Positions 16,864 to 26,232 of a stretch of DNA of 64,000 bases are shown in pieces. Position numbers and translations under genes: made by a program. Every line of letters begins with the position of its first letter. Position 1 is the stretch's first letter. This DNA is from Treponema sp. UBA4307. Lineage in GTDB: Bacteria > Spirochaetota > Spirochaetia > Treponematales > Treponemataceae. The stretch spans positions 76,002-140,001 of the forward strand of contig DGUP01000063.1 of NCBI GenBank assembly GCA_002394685.1. Direction: 5' to 3'. The notes beneath the pieces are model-generated. The model ran no database searches and was not told the DNA's origin. It saw only the letters and a program-made list of their open reading frames with translations.

Positions 16864-19473
16864 TCAATCGTAGAGATTATTAAGCACGCGGTAAATTATA
16901 TTAACTTTTTCTTTAAGTTCAGGTGAAAGATCTTTTTCTTTTGTATCATCAATGAGTTTTTCAAGTGACGCAAGACTTTCGTTGAGGGCTGTAGGAAAAC
17001 CTCTTGAAACTTTGAACCAGTATGTTCCCTTGCCGTCAGTGAAAAGACAGATAAAGCCCATTTCTTTTGAAGAGGATTTTGCAACTGTCACCCTCATAAT
17101 TTGATTCATCATGTTGCACAGGCTTTTGAGCTGATCATCATGATTGATGTTTAAATTTGCTTTTCTGTTAAATTCTTTTTCTGAAAGCGGAGTAAGATTG
17201 AGATTTTTTGCGGCTTTTATAATGACTTCCATTTTTTCACCGTCAAGGAGTTTATAGCCTCCCTTCAGTCTTACGCTTCCGTTCATTCTTGCAATGGTTG
17301 CCAGGAGATTCTGATTATTTTCATTTTCCACGGCTTCCTTAAGAGGTCCCAGGTCAAGTTTAAGAATTTTTTTGCCTTTAACTTTTCCAATTTCAAAACG
17401 CTGGCCGCCAAAGAATACAGAATTATCTTTATCCAGTTCTTTTTCTTTTGTGTTTTTAATTTTTCTTCCTCTGCGGGAATCGTCTTTGCCGACTTTTTCC
17501 TTTGATTCAGAAAAAGAGCTGCCCTGATATTCAAAACTGCCTGTTAAACTTTTTCCTTTGTTTCCACGGACTGCACTTAATCTGGATTCAAGTTCACTGT
17601 CAATCTGGGACAGAAGATTCCTTGTTAAAGGAGATATGCTCATTGCAAAAATCCGGGATGTGCGAACAATTTCTCCTGCTACAATATAAAGAGGATTTGT
17701 TCGGAACATTGAAGAGCCTGGATGAATCTGAATGTGGTCTGCAGTAAGTGACCGGTATGTTTCTTTTCCTTCCCGGACGCAGACAAACTGTATCATTCCG
17801 CTTGCAATGCAGATAAGATAATTGTCCATTGAACCGCCCCCAATAATAGGAAGCTGCATTCTTTCTGAAATTATATTTTCCAGCTGAGATTTTATATTGG
17901 CAATTTCAGCCATTACTTTTTCATCCAGGTAGTTGTTTTTGCAGAATCGCTCTTTATTTCCCATATCCATATAGGTTTTAAAGAGTCTGACATAGCTTAC
18001 GAAATCTCCCTGCATGTCCCTGAAGGCGTGATGTGCTTTGCGGGCATCCATTTCTTCTCCCACTGGAAGTACAAAAGGAGACTGGGCACTAAGGAAGGAT
18101 GCGGCTATAAGAACTTCGTCAAGTACATCCGGGTAGCGCATGATGCTTTCTACAATGATTCTTGATACTCTCGGTTCAAGAGGAAATTCTACCATCATCT
18201 TTCCAATGGAACTTAAACTTCCGTCTGCTTCAAGAGCCTTTAACATATTAAGGGTTTCTACCGCACCTTTTATTCCTTCAATGGCAGGTGGGGAAATAAA
18301 ATCGAATTTGTCAAACTCTGTAATTCCAAGTTCTGACATCCGGAGAACTACTTCACTTAAATCTGTACGATAGATTTCCTCTGTAGTATATTCTTCCCTC
18401 TGTTCAAAATCACTTCTTGTATAAAGCCTGTAACAGGTTCCTTCGCATGTACGTCCGGCACGACCTTTTCTCTGGGCACAGGAAGCCTTGCTTACAGAGG
18501 TTTCAATAAGACTGGAGGTAAAGGTTTTAGGACTGTAGAAATTTAATTTTGCAAGTCCAGAATCTATTACCGTGGTAATTCCATTTATTGTAACGGAAGT
18601 TTCTGCAATATTTGTACTGAGAACAACTTTTTTCTTTCCATGTGGAGCAGGGGCAAAAACTTTTTCCTGTTCTTCTTTTGGAAGTCGTCCGTACAAAGGT
18701 ACAATGTGAATTTTTGAATGAAAGGGTGCCTGCATTAAGCGGAGCATTGTATCCTTAATGATTTTTTCACCAGGAAGGAAAACTAAAATATCTCCTTCAT
18801 CTCCGTTGGAAAGCACTCTGTCAATTGTTGATTGTATTTTTCCCATAAGGGCTTCGCAGCCGGATTCTGAAAGGGTCGTAGTTTTTAAAGCCGGTGGATC
18901 ATATACCAGAGCAACCGGGAAAACTGGAGTTTCAATTGTAACAATCGGACAGTCATCAAAATAATGGCTGAAGGCCTGGGCATTCATTGTTGCTGAAGAA
19001 ACTATTACCTTAAAATCTTTTCTTACTGCAAGAATTCGTTTTAAAAGACCAAGTACAAAATCAATATTAAGACTTCTTTCATGGGCTTCATCTACCATAA
19101 TGACTGAATATTTGCTCATCCACGGGTCAAGCTTCATTTCCTGCAGAAGAATTCCGTCTGTCATTATTTTGATTTTTGTTGATGCGTCGGTTTTATCTTC
19201 AAAGCGCATCTTATAACCTACAAGTCCCGGGTATGAGGTATTCAACTGTTTTGCAATAAATTCAGATACACTTAAGGCTGCTATACGGCGGGGCTGTGTA
19301 ACTGCAATGATTCCATTTTCGCTGTATCCTGCTTCATGAAGTATTACAGGAATTTGAGTTGTTTTTCCGCTGCCGGTAGGACTTTGAACAACAACAACCT
19401 GATGTTCTTTTAAGCTTTCAAGAATTCTGTCCTTTTGTTCGTAAACCGGTAGTTTTGTGTAATCAATAGCCAT
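16864..19473 (-). CDS. DEAH-box ATP-dependent RNA helicase (HrpA/HrpB type)
   Basis: The 869-residue protein is a superfamily 2 helicase of the DEAH/RHA group. It shows motif I GSGKTTQ (K37), motif II DEAH, motif III SAT, a TNIAETSVTI segment and motif VI QRKGRAGR, followed by a winged-helix/HA2 region and a family-type C-terminal half. The length lies between classic HrpB and HrpA, so neither symbol is assigned. It probably remodels RNA or RNP. It is the last gene of a minus-strand group with two small upstream genes. No strong ribosome-binding site precedes the start. Confidence 0.9.
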   Translation of the reverse strand: MAIDYTKLPVYEQKDRILESLKEHQVVVVQSPTGSGKTTQIPVILHEAGYSENGIIAVTQPRRIAALSVSEFIAKQLNTSYPGLVGYKMRFEDKTDASTKIKIMTDGILLQEMKLDPWMSKYSVIMVDEAHERSLNIDFVLGLLKRILAVRKDFKVIVSSATMNAQAFSHYFDDCPIVTIETPVFPVALVYDPPALKTTTLSESGCEALMGKIQSTIDRVLSNGDEGDILVFLPGEKIIKDTMLRLMQAPFHSKIHIVPLYGRLPKEEQEKVFAPAPHGKKKVVLSTNIAETSVTINGITTVIDSGLAKLNFYSPKTFTSSLIETSVSKASCAQRKGRAGRTCEGTCYRLYTRSDFEQREEYTTEEIYRTDLSEVVLRMSELGITEFDKFDFISPPAIEGIKGAVETLNMLKALEADGSLSSIGKMMVEFPLEPRVSRIIVESIMRYPDVLDEVLIAASFLSAQSPFVLPVGEEMDARKAHHAFRDMQGDFVSYVRLFKTYMDMGNKERFCKNNYLDEKVMAEIANIKSQLENIISERMQLPIIGGGSMDNYLICIASGMIQFVCVREGKETYRSLTADHIQIHPGSSMFRTNPLYIVAGEIVRTSRIFAMSISPLTRNLLSQIDSELESRLSAVRGNKGKSLTGSFEYQGSSFSESKEKVGKDDSRRGRKIKNTKEKELDKDNSVFFGGQRFEIGKVKGKKILKLDLGPLKEAVENENNQNLLATIARMNGSVRLKGGYKLLDGEKMEVIIKAAKNLNLTPLSEKEFNRKANLNINHDDQLKSLCNMMNQIMRVTVAKSSSKEMGFICLFTDGKGTYWFKVSRGFPTALNESLASLEKLIDDTKEKDLSPELKEKVNIIYRVLNNLYD

Positions 19474-19499
19474 TTAACTTTATTCTATCGTATTTATAA

Positions 19500-19763
19500 T
19501 TATTTGTCTTGATTTGGTTTAATTTTATCAAAATCTTTCTGAGTGCATTCAAGATGGGTTTCCAGTTCCTCTGGCCAGTCATTACCGTTTAAATATTCAC
19601 TCATTTCAGAAATTTTATCAGTAAAATCTGAGAGTTTTTCCACGATGATGTCAGCAAGGGCTTTGTCTTCATCCTTTTCAGGAAGAGCTTCTGCCAGTGA
19701 TTCCATGGCAGCCTGGATAAGGTCAAGTTCATCAAGAGTAAAATCTAATTTAATGTTCTCCAT
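19500..19763 (-). CDS. Small acidic hypothetical protein
   Basis: The 87-residue protein is acidic and predicted helical, with an LDELDLIQAAMESLAEALPE segment. No known domain is recognised. The gene looks real because it has a good GAGGA site six bases before the ATG and sits 26 bases before the helicase on the same strand. Its function is unknown. Confidence 0.65.
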   Translation of the reverse strand: MENIKLDFTLDELDLIQAAMESLAEALPEKDEDKALADIIVEKLSDFTDKISEMSEYLNGNDWPEELETHLECTQKDFDKIKPNQDK

Positions 19764-19804
19764 AAAAAATCCTCAAAATAAGTTCTGACCTCTAGTGTAA
19801 AGGA

Positions 19805-20074
19805 TTAAAAGATTTTGTAAAAGCCCGGAAGTTTCAGAAACTTTGGATTTTGAGCGAGAATATGGAGTTTAATTGTGTCAAACATAACAATTTTGCAATG
19901 CAGGGTAACGTCTGATTTAAGCATTTCAACTTCTTCTTTTGTCAATGACTCCAGATAGTCAAAACATTCAAAAAAAGCGTCGGTAAATGCCTGATTATCC
20001 ATGGGAATAATACCGTTTCTGCACTTAAAATATGTGTTTTCCACTAAATTATAAGATTTGATAAATGCGTTCAT
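19805..20074 (-). CDS. Small hypothetical protein
   Basis: The 89-residue protein has no recognised domain. It contains aromatic-rich helices (FTDAFFECFDYLESL) and a hydrophobic C-terminus ending FYKIF. It precedes the 87-residue gene by 41 bases on the same strand, suggesting one operon with the helicase. No clear ribosome-binding site is visible before the ATG. The call rests on frame integrity and context. Confidence 0.55.
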   Translation of the reverse strand: MNAFIKSYNLVENTYFKCRNGIIPMDNQAFTDAFFECFDYLESLTKEEVEMLKSDVTLHCKIVMFDTIKLHILAQNPKFLKLPGFYKIF

Positions 20075-20215
20075 ACTATTTTTATCGGATTCTGGCAGAA
20101 AAATGTTATTAAATTTGAATTTTTCAGAATTTTTAAATTAATCTTGTTTTATCTCGGAAAGTAACATATACTATATGTCATAAGAGAACAAAAAGACCTA
20201 AAAAGGAGATATATC

Positions 20216-20422
20216 ATGAATACTGATGAAGTACTTACTTCTGTAATTGATGCAGGTTTTGTAGCAAAAATAGATGGTGGTAAGGTTGTAGTAGATTTGG
20301 ATGCTTCAAAGACTTCCAGTGGTGCTTCAGATATTAGTGAAGCTTTGGCAAACTTGAAGTCCTGGTGTGCAGGAAATGGTCTTTCTGGCAGTGAATCAGG
20401 AAACCTTTTCACAATAGCATAA
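20216..20422 (+). CDS. Tiny orphan protein with its own transcription unit
   Basis: The 68-residue protein (start MNTDEVLTSVIDAGFVAKID) has no recognised domain. It has one Cys (C57 region, SWCAGNG) and a Ser/Gly-rich middle. The gene is well supported: AAAAAGGAGATATATC precedes the ATG, a TATACT-type -10 lies near 20168, and a strong terminator follows at 20451. It is monocistronic between opposite-strand genes. The strong signals suggest high expression of a small cytoplasmic protein. The function is unknown. Confidence 0.75.
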   Translation: MNTDEVLTSVIDAGFVAKIDGGKVVVDLDASKTSSGASDISEALANLKSWCAGNGLSGSESGNLFTIA

Positions 20423-20450
20423 TATCAGTTTATCACAGATTCTTATTTAC

Positions 20451-20484
20451 AAAGCTGCAGTTTTTGTACCGCAGCTTTTTTTTA
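20451..20484 (+). terminator. Intrinsic terminator of the orphan small gene
   Basis: AAAGCTGC (20451-20458) pairs with GCAGCTTT (20471-20478) over eight perfect base pairs, followed by a run of T. It closes the small transcription unit at 20216. Confidence 0.9.
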
Positions 20485-20506
20485 TTTTCACTGCCTGTGC
20501 AAGGCT

Positions 20507-21931
20507 TTATTCTCCCAGAATTGCTTTTTCCAGTCTGGCTACAGTTTCTGCAATAAGTTCTTTTTTTAAACCGGAATAGTTAATTATAAAAGTTAAGGGC
20601 AGTTTTTTTCTTTCATTTGTGTAGTAATAATCAGTTAAAAGTGGAATTCTGATTTTTTCCTTTGAAAGGTTTGCAAGGATTTTTTCTGAATCGAGGGGAT
20701 TTTTCTGGATTTCAAGGAGAAAGTGCAGGCCGGCTTCTTCTTCATGTATTTTACAAACTGATGAAATTCTGCTTTTATTCAGGCAGGTAATTAATTCGTT
20801 GCGAATTGAGCGGTAGTAATTTTTCATTTTGATGATGTGTTTTGAATAGAGTCCTTCTTCAATGAATTTTGCCAGGGTGTATTGTTCAAAGACAGATACC
20901 TGACAGGAATAAAATGAAAAGTTTTTTTCAAATTTTTCCAGCAGCTGAGGCGGCAATATCATGTAGGAAATGCGAATGGATGGGGAAAGTGTTTTTGAAA
21001 AAGTATTCATATAAATCACTTTGGAATTTTTATCCATGGCATAAAGTGAAGCGATGGGTTTTGAATTAAAACGGAATTCGCTGTCATAATCATCTTCAAG
21101 TATATAGTGTTCTTTTTTCAGGGAAGCCCAGTTTAATATGCTGATACGTCTTTTTATGGACATTACCTTTCCTGTAGGAAAATGATGGGAAGGGGTTAGA
21201 TGGACAATTTCTGCATTTGATTTTTCCAGAAGACTGATTTTAAGCCCTTCATCATCTATTTTTATAGGAATGGATTTTGCTCCGTTTAATTCAAATAGTC
21301 TGCTGATTTTTTTGTAGCCTGGATTTTCAACAGCATAAATTTTATCCCGACCTAAGAGAGCTGTCAGAATCTGGCAGAGAGTTTCAGTTCCTGCTCCTAT
21401 AATTATCTGCTCCGGATTTACTTTCATGTTTTTGAATTCTTCAAGATAAAAGGCAATTTGTTTTCTTAGCTCAAGTGTTCCTTTTGCAGCTGGTCGTGAA
21501 AGCAAAGACTGATCTTCTGTATTTAATACCTGTCGTAATGTATGAGCCCAGAGACGAAAAGGAAATTTTTTTGTCCAGGAAGAATTGTTGTAAAAATCTG
21601 CAAACCATTCATCGGATATTTTTTCATTACTGCTGCTGATTATCTTTTTTCCCTGGCTTCTACTTTTATTTGACAGATTTAATTCCTTTTCTAAATCTGT
21701 AACGAAATATCCTTTTTTTTCAATCGAAAAAACATAACCTTCTCCAATAAGACGGTCGTAGGAATTTTGCACGGTGATTGTACTTACATTTAAATGCTGT
21801 GCTAAAGATCTTTTTGATGGAAGTTTTTGATTTGCCTTTAATTCGCCCTGAAGAATTTTATTTCTTATTTCATCATAGATTCCTTCTGCAAGGCCTTTGT
21901 TTCTTAAGGTTTCAAAGTTGATTGTTATCAT
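20507..21931 (-). CDS. pdxR: MocR/PdxR-family transcriptional regulator
   Basis: The 474-residue protein fuses an N-terminal GntR winged helix (about 13-80, LPSKRSLAQHLNVSTITVQN) to a fold-type I aminotransferase-like domain. The PLP-binding lysine lies in FSKTLSPSIRISY, preceded by the LEDDYDSEFRF segment. MocR regulators sense pyridoxal phosphate. The divergent neighbour is a pyridoxal kinase, so a PdxR role in vitamin B6 supply is the best inference. The intergenic region has a perfect 14-bp inverted repeat. The start at 21931 opens directly at the left repeat arm. Confidence 0.88.
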   Translation of the reverse strand: MITINFETLRNKGLAEGIYDEIRNKILQGELKANQKLPSKRSLAQHLNVSTITVQNSYDRLIGEGYVFSIEKKGYFVTDLEKELNLSNKSRSQGKKIISSSNEKISDEWFADFYNNSSWTKKFPFRLWAHTLRQVLNTEDQSLLSRPAAKGTLELRKQIAFYLEEFKNMKVNPEQIIIGAGTETLCQILTALLGRDKIYAVENPGYKKISRLFELNGAKSIPIKIDDEGLKISLLEKSNAEIVHLTPSHHFPTGKVMSIKRRISILNWASLKKEHYILEDDYDSEFRFNSKPIASLYAMDKNSKVIYMNTFSKTLSPSIRISYMILPPQLLEKFEKNFSFYSCQVSVFEQYTLAKFIEEGLYSKHIIKMKNYYRSIRNELITCLNKSRISSVCKIHEEEAGLHFLLEIQKNPLDSEKILANLSKEKIRIPLLTDYYYTNERKKLPLTFIINYSGLKKELIAETVARLEKAILGE

Positions 21932-21986
21932 ATATCTGATATTATCAAAAAATATAAAAAATGGGTATATTAATAATATCAGATAT
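21932..21986. promoter_or_regulatory. Inverted-repeat operator between pdxR and the pyridoxal kinase gene
   Basis: ATATCTGATATTAT (21932-21945) is the exact reverse complement of ATAATATCAGATAT (21973-21986). The arms are centred about 41 bases apart, four helical turns. The right arm overlaps the expected transcription start behind a TATATT -10 (21966-21971), and the left arm reaches the weak -35. This fits a MocR dimer site that activates the kinase and represses pdxR. Confidence 0.8.
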
Positions 21987-22021
21987 GATGTAAGGTCAAA
22001 AAAAACAAAAGAGGTAGCTTT

Positions 22022-22858
22022 ATGGATAAAAGACTTTTAACAATTCAGGATATTTCATGCGTAGGACAATGTTCTTTAACTGTTGCTCTTCCGGTAATTT
22101 CTGCCTGTGGAATTGAAACTGCTGTATTACCAAGTTCAGTTCTTTCCAATCATACTGCAAAAGGTTTCAGCGGATGGACTTTCCGTGATTTAACTGAAGA
22201 TATGAGTCCAATCCTTGAACGCTGGAAAACAGAAAAAATAACATTTGATGCATTTTATACCGGTTATGTAAGCAAGGCTCAAATTCCATACATTCTTAAA
22301 ATAATGAAGGAGACAGCAAGGGAAGGGGCTGTAAAAATTGTAGATCCTGTTATGGCAGATAATGGTAAACTTTATGCAGGATTTGATACGGATTTCCCTG
22401 AAGAAATGAAAAAATTATGTAGTGCCGCAGATGTAATTATGCCTAACATTACAGAAGCTTCTCTGCTTTTAAATAAAGAATACAAGGCAGATAATTATGA
22501 TCAGTCCTATGTGGAAGATTTGCTGAAAGGTCTTTATTCTCTTGGACCACAAAATGTAATTTTAACAGGCGTTTCTTTTGAAAATTCCAGACTTGGTATT
22601 GCCTGCTATGACGGCAAAAAAATTGATTATTACTTTAGTGAAAGAATTCCTGTTTCAATGCATGGTACGGGTGATGCATTTGCTTCTGCCTGTGCAGGTG
22701 CTCTTTTGAGGGGTAAATCACTTTTCCAGGCTGCCTCAATTGCTGCAGATTTCGTTCTGGAAAGCATTAAAAATACTGTAAACGATAAAGATCACTGGTA
22801 TGGAGTAAAATTTGAAAAGGCTCTTCCTTATCTGATTTATCGTTTAGGACAGAATTGA
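22022..22858 (+). CDS. pdxY: Pyridoxal/pyridoxamine kinase
   Basis: The 278-residue ribokinase-fold enzyme phosphorylates vitamin B6 vitamers. Evidence includes the N-terminal DISCVGQCSLTVALPV segment (family version of the substrate loop), LPSSVLSNHT, VDPVMADNGKLY, and the anion-hole/catalytic region HGTGDAFASACAGAL with its Asp. The length is typical. The divergent pdxR-type gene and the palindromic operator support a B6 salvage role. The start has an AGAGGT site. PdxK versus PdxY naming is uncertain. Confidence 0.88.
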   Translation: MDKRLLTIQDISCVGQCSLTVALPVISACGIETAVLPSSVLSNHTAKGFSGWTFRDLTEDMSPILERWKTEKITFDAFYTGYVSKAQIPYILKIMKETAREGAVKIVDPVMADNGKLYAGFDTDFPEEMKKLCSAADVIMPNITEASLLLNKEYKADNYDQSYVEDLLKGLYSLGPQNVILTGVSFENSRLGIACYDGKKIDYYFSERIPVSMHGTGDAFASACAGALLRGKSLFQAASIAADFVLESIKNTVNDKDHWYGVKFEKALPYLIYRLGQN

Positions 22859-22867
22859 TAAGCCTCC

Positions 22868-22896
22868 TTGCAAATATTCTACTATTAAAGTAAAAT
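22868..22896 (+). promoter_or_regulatory. Bactofilin promoter, apparently leaderless
   Basis: TTGCAA (22868-22873) and TAAAAT (22891-22896) are separated by exactly 17 bases. Transcription should begin near 22903, within about two bases of the ATG at 22905. No Shine-Dalgarno sequence precedes the ATG, consistent with a leaderless mRNA. Confidence 0.6.
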
Positions 22897-22904
22897 GTGT
22901 TGTT

Positions 22905-23267
22905 ATGTTTGAAGCAAAAGAATCAATTCAGTTTGATGCTGACGAAGAAGATTATGACACAGTAATTGCCAATGATATTATTTTTACAGGAACTGTCCGC
23001 TTTTCAAAGCCTTTGATGATTAAGGGCAAGATAAGCGGAAAAATTGATGCAACCAGCGACCTTTATGTTGATCAGGGGTCTGTTGTAACCGCTGATATTG
23101 TTGCAGAAAGAGTTCTTGTAAAGGGTGTAGTTAATGGCAACATTAACGGACGTAAACTGGTTTATGTAGCGTCTGTAGGTTCTGTAAACGGAGATATCAT
23201 TGCGCCCCAGGTTGTTCTTGAACCTGGTTCAAACTTCTCTGGCAAATGTCAGATGGTTGTGCAGTAA
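22905..23267 (+). CDS. Bactofilin-family cytoskeletal protein
   Basis: The 120-residue protein shows the bactofilin right-handed beta-helix pattern. Short repeats of hydrophobic and glycine residues occur (FTGTVRFSKPLMIKGKISG, LYVDQGSVVTADIVAE, VNGNINGRKLVYVASVGSVNG). Bactofilins polymerise without nucleotide and organise envelope, stalk or cell-shape machinery. The N-terminal tail of about 25 residues is acidic. There is no membrane helix. The gene is followed 21 bases later by a TPR gene. The spirochaete partner is not deducible. Confidence 0.9.
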   Translation: MFEAKESIQFDADEEDYDTVIANDIIFTGTVRFSKPLMIKGKISGKIDATSDLYVDQGSVVTADIVAERVLVKGVVNGNINGRKLVYVASVGSVNGDIIAPQVVLEPGSNFSGKCQMVVQ

Positions 23268-23288
23268 TTCTTTTAGAGGGGCTTAAAT

Positions 23289-23933
23289 ATGAAACTTAAT
23301 TTACTTAATGGTTTTGCAAAAAAAGCAGTTTTTCTTATAACAGTTTTATCACTTTCAGCACTTGCATTTGGACAGGATCGTCCTGATGCACTTAAAATGC
23401 TTAACGAAGGTAAATACGCAGAATCAATCAGAATCTGTGAGATGGAACTTCAGGAAAATCCAAATAACCTTGATTCATATACAGTACTTTGCTGGGCTCT
23501 TGTAGCTAACGGTCAATATGCAGAAGCTGAAACCCGTGCTACTCAGGGCCGCCGTGTAGGACCAAACGACAACCGTCTTATTGAAGTCCTGGGAGAAGCA
23601 AAATATTATCTTGGTAAAAATGATGAAGCAATGAACCTTTTTGAACGTTATGTTTCAAATGTTCAGCAGAATGCAAGCCGTCTTGGAAAGGTATACTGGC
23701 TCATGGGTGAAATCTACATTCGTGAATCTAAATATGAACATGCAGACATTTCTCTTTCAATGGCAGTTCGTATTGATACCAACCGTGATGACTGGTGGAC
23801 TCGCCTGGGCTATGCCCGTGAACAGATTGGTGACTATTCAAGTGCAATTGCTGCTTACGACAGAGCTCTCGCATTAAATTCAACTTTATCAGATGCTTTG
23901 AATGGTAAAGTCCGCTGTCAGCAGCACTTATAA
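23289..23933 (+). CDS. Exported TPR protein
   Basis: The 214-residue protein has an N-terminal signal peptide (VFLITVLSLSALAFGQ). At least four tetratricopeptide units follow (for example LDSYTVLCWALVANGQYAEAE and WWTRLGYAREQIGDYSSAIAAYDRA). TPR units mediate protein contacts. Its position behind bactofilin suggests an envelope-structure role, which is inference. An AGAGGGG site precedes the start. Confidence 0.8.
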   Translation: MKLNLLNGFAKKAVFLITVLSLSALAFGQDRPDALKMLNEGKYAESIRICEMELQENPNNLDSYTVLCWALVANGQYAEAETRATQGRRVGPNDNRLIEVLGEAKYYLGKNDEAMNLFERYVSNVQQNASRLGKVYWLMGEIYIRESKYEHADISLSMAVRIDTNRDDWWTRLGYAREQIGDYSSAIAAYDRALALNSTLSDALNGKVRCQQHL

Positions 23934-23956
23934 TTTTGTAATATAAACAAAATAAA

Positions 23957-25444
23957 ATGCCTGGCAATATAATTCATTTCGATACTTTGGGGTGCCGTCT
24001 GAATCAGGATGAAACTGAAGGTGCCGCCAGAGTATTTTCATTAAATGGATTTCAGTGTGATCTGGAATCTACAACTGGAAAAACTCCCGTTAATAATCAA
24101 GTAATTCTCTCTGTTATAAATACCTGTACTGTTACTTCAAAGGCAGAACAGAAGGCAAGACGAATTATCAGGCTTATGCTTGAAAAATATCCGGAAAGCC
24201 TGGTTCTTGTAACAGGCTGCTATGCTGAACTTGATAAAGAAGAAATAACAGGTATTTGTCCTGAAAGAATAGTCATTTTACCGGGAACAAAAAAATTCAT
24301 ATTATCCCTGATTCCGGCAAATATTAAAAATGGAATATTTAACAGCGAACAAAAAAGCGGTACGATTCTATCTTTAAAAAAACTCGATGATTTTATTCAG
24401 AAAAATATGAAATCAATTGAGGAAAGTCGTTTGCTAAATAAAAAAGCTCTTGTACTGAATAATTTTACTCTTTATACTCCTGTTTTCGAAAAACATTCTC
24501 GTCCTTCAATAAAAATACAGGATGGATGTAATAACGCGTGTACTTTCTGCCGTATTCATCTTGCAAGAGGAAAATCTGTTTCTCTTGAAGTAGAAAAAGT
24601 TCTTGAAAGAGTCAGGGAACTGGAAGCTGCAGGGGCAGGGGAAGTTGTTTTTACCGGTGTCAATTTAAGCCAGTATGCAGGAAAAAAATCTACGGGACAA
24701 ATATTTGATTTTGCAGATCTGCTTTCTTTTTTGATTGAAAATACAAAATTCATTCATTTTAGAATTTCAAGTTTTTATCCACAGCATGTAAATGAAAAAT
24801 TGTGTCAGGTACTGGTTTCTCCAAGAGTGCAGCCTTTTTTTCATTTAAGTGTTCAAAGTGGAAGTGACAATATTCTTAAATTAATGAACAGGCCTTATAA
24901 TGCACAGACTGTAATAGATGCTGTAAAACTTCTGCGGATTGCTAAAAAAAATCCTTTTATAAGCTGTGATATTATTACAGGATTTCCTGGAGAAAGTGAA
25001 GATGATTTTAATCTTACAAAAGAACTTTGTACGGAATGTAGATTTGCCTGGATACATGCATTTCCTTTTTCTCCAAGAAAGGGGACTGCTGCTTACAATA
25101 TGAAGCCTCAAATTCCGGAAAGAATAAAAGATGAAAGAGTTAAGTGGCTGTTTGAAAATGCTATTCAAAATAAAGTTGAATACATTGAACGGTATAAGGA
25201 TGAAGTTCTTTTTGCAGTTACAGAAAATTCAAGAAGTCTTCGTCTACATAATTCGGATGGCATTCAAAATGATAATTATCAGAATTACGTAAACTGCGTA
25301 ACTGAAAATTTTATACACGTTCAGATTCCTACAGACAAAAAGTTTTCCAGCGGAGAAAATGTCAAAATCAGGATAAAAAAAGCTCTTGAAGAAAAAATCC
25401 GCCAGGGAAGCGAAGTGGAAGCTGAAGGAGAGTTTGTTTTATAA
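23957..25444 (+). CDS. mtaB: MtaB-type tRNA methylthiotransferase (radical SAM)
   Basis: The 495-residue protein matches the MiaB/MtaB methylthiotransferases that add a methylthio group to modified A37 of tRNA. The N-terminal UPF0004 domain shows TLGCRLNQDE, NTCTVTSKAEQKARR and VTGCYAE with the three cluster cysteines. The radical SAM site is CNNACTFC (CxxxCxxC), followed by RGKSVSLE, FTGVNLSQYAG and DIITGFPGES. A TRAM-like tail ends the protein. NTCTVTSKA and the wording of the first motif favour MtaB over MiaB. There is an insertion near 105-160. The start lacks a ribosome-binding site. Confidence 0.88.
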   Translation: MPGNIIHFDTLGCRLNQDETEGAARVFSLNGFQCDLESTTGKTPVNNQVILSVINTCTVTSKAEQKARRIIRLMLEKYPESLVLVTGCYAELDKEEITGICPERIVILPGTKKFILSLIPANIKNGIFNSEQKSGTILSLKKLDDFIQKNMKSIEESRLLNKKALVLNNFTLYTPVFEKHSRPSIKIQDGCNNACTFCRIHLARGKSVSLEVEKVLERVRELEAAGAGEVVFTGVNLSQYAGKKSTGQIFDFADLLSFLIENTKFIHFRISSFYPQHVNEKLCQVLVSPRVQPFFHLSVQSGSDNILKLMNRPYNAQTVIDAVKLLRIAKKNPFISCDIITGFPGESEDDFNLTKELCTECRFAWIHAFPFSPRKGTAAYNMKPQIPERIKDERVKWLFENAIQNKVEYIERYKDEVLFAVTENSRSLRLHNSDGIQNDNYQNYVNCVTENFIHVQIPTDKKFSSGENVKIRIKKALEEKIRQGSEVEAEGEFVL

Positions 25445-25467
25445 ATAACATATTACGGGGAAAAAAT

Positions 25468-26115
25468 ATGTGGAAAAACATTAAGTTATCAATTTTATCT
25501 GGCATACTGATTTCCATTGGTGGTTCAGTTTATATGGCCAGTACAACAGCAGGAATTTCCTGGTTAGGTGCAATTCTCTTTACCGGAGGACTTTATGCAA
25601 TTTGTATTTATGGATTTAATCTTTATACAGGAAAAGTGGGATACCTTGCTGAAAAGTACAATGATGGAAGTTACTGGGGACTTGTTGGAATTACGTTGAT
25701 TTTTAATATTCTGACAACATTTGTTCTTGGAGTTCTGATTGGAAAACTCTTTCCTGCCGTAAGACAGGCTGCCCTTAAATCTTATGAAGCTAAACTGGCT
25801 GCTCCTTACTGGAAGGATCTGGTTTCTGGTATTTTCTGCGGAATGCTTATGTTCCTTGCTGTTGATACCTGGAAAGAAGGTCACAAACTTGGAATGTTTT
25901 TTTATGTTCCAATTTTTATTATAGCAGGATTTGACCACTCAATTGCTAATTCCTTTTACAATGGTGCAGCTCTTTCAGATGCAACATGGACATTAAATAA
26001 TCTTTACTTGATTTTGATTGTAATTCTTGGAAATGGAATCGGCGGTGTAATAATTCCTTTGTTAAAAAAGGACAGAAAGCCTAAGGATGAAGATCCTTCA
26101 AAATATATAATCTAA
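25468..26115 (+). CDS. Formate/nitrite transporter (FNT) family channel
   Basis: The 215-residue protein has six hydrophobic helices and the FNT layout, a pentameric aquaporin-like channel for small monovalent anions. The family segment GFDHSIANSFYN near 152-163 contains the central pore His, and GYLAEKYN follows the second helix. The protein is shorter than FocA or NirC (about 270-285), mainly at the N-terminus. Formate, nitrite, hydrosulfide or lactate are all possible. Gut treponemes ferment to formate, making formate the first guess. A GGGG ribosome site precedes it. Confidence 0.88.
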   Translation: MWKNIKLSILSGILISIGGSVYMASTTAGISWLGAILFTGGLYAICIYGFNLYTGKVGYLAEKYNDGSYWGLVGITLIFNILTTFVLGVLIGKLFPAVRQAALKSYEAKLAAPYWKDLVSGIFCGMLMFLAVDTWKEGHKLGMFFYVPIFIIAGFDHSIANSFYNGAALSDATWTLNNLYLILIVILGNGIGGVIIPLLKKDRKPKDEDPSKYII

Positions 26116-26232
26116 AATTCACACACTGTTTACAATCTGTAAATCCTGAGTAATCATAAGATATCAACAAAAAGTTTACAGAAATAGAGTGAGTGGCTTC
26201 TTAAAAAAACTTACAAAATTCTCCATACAAAA

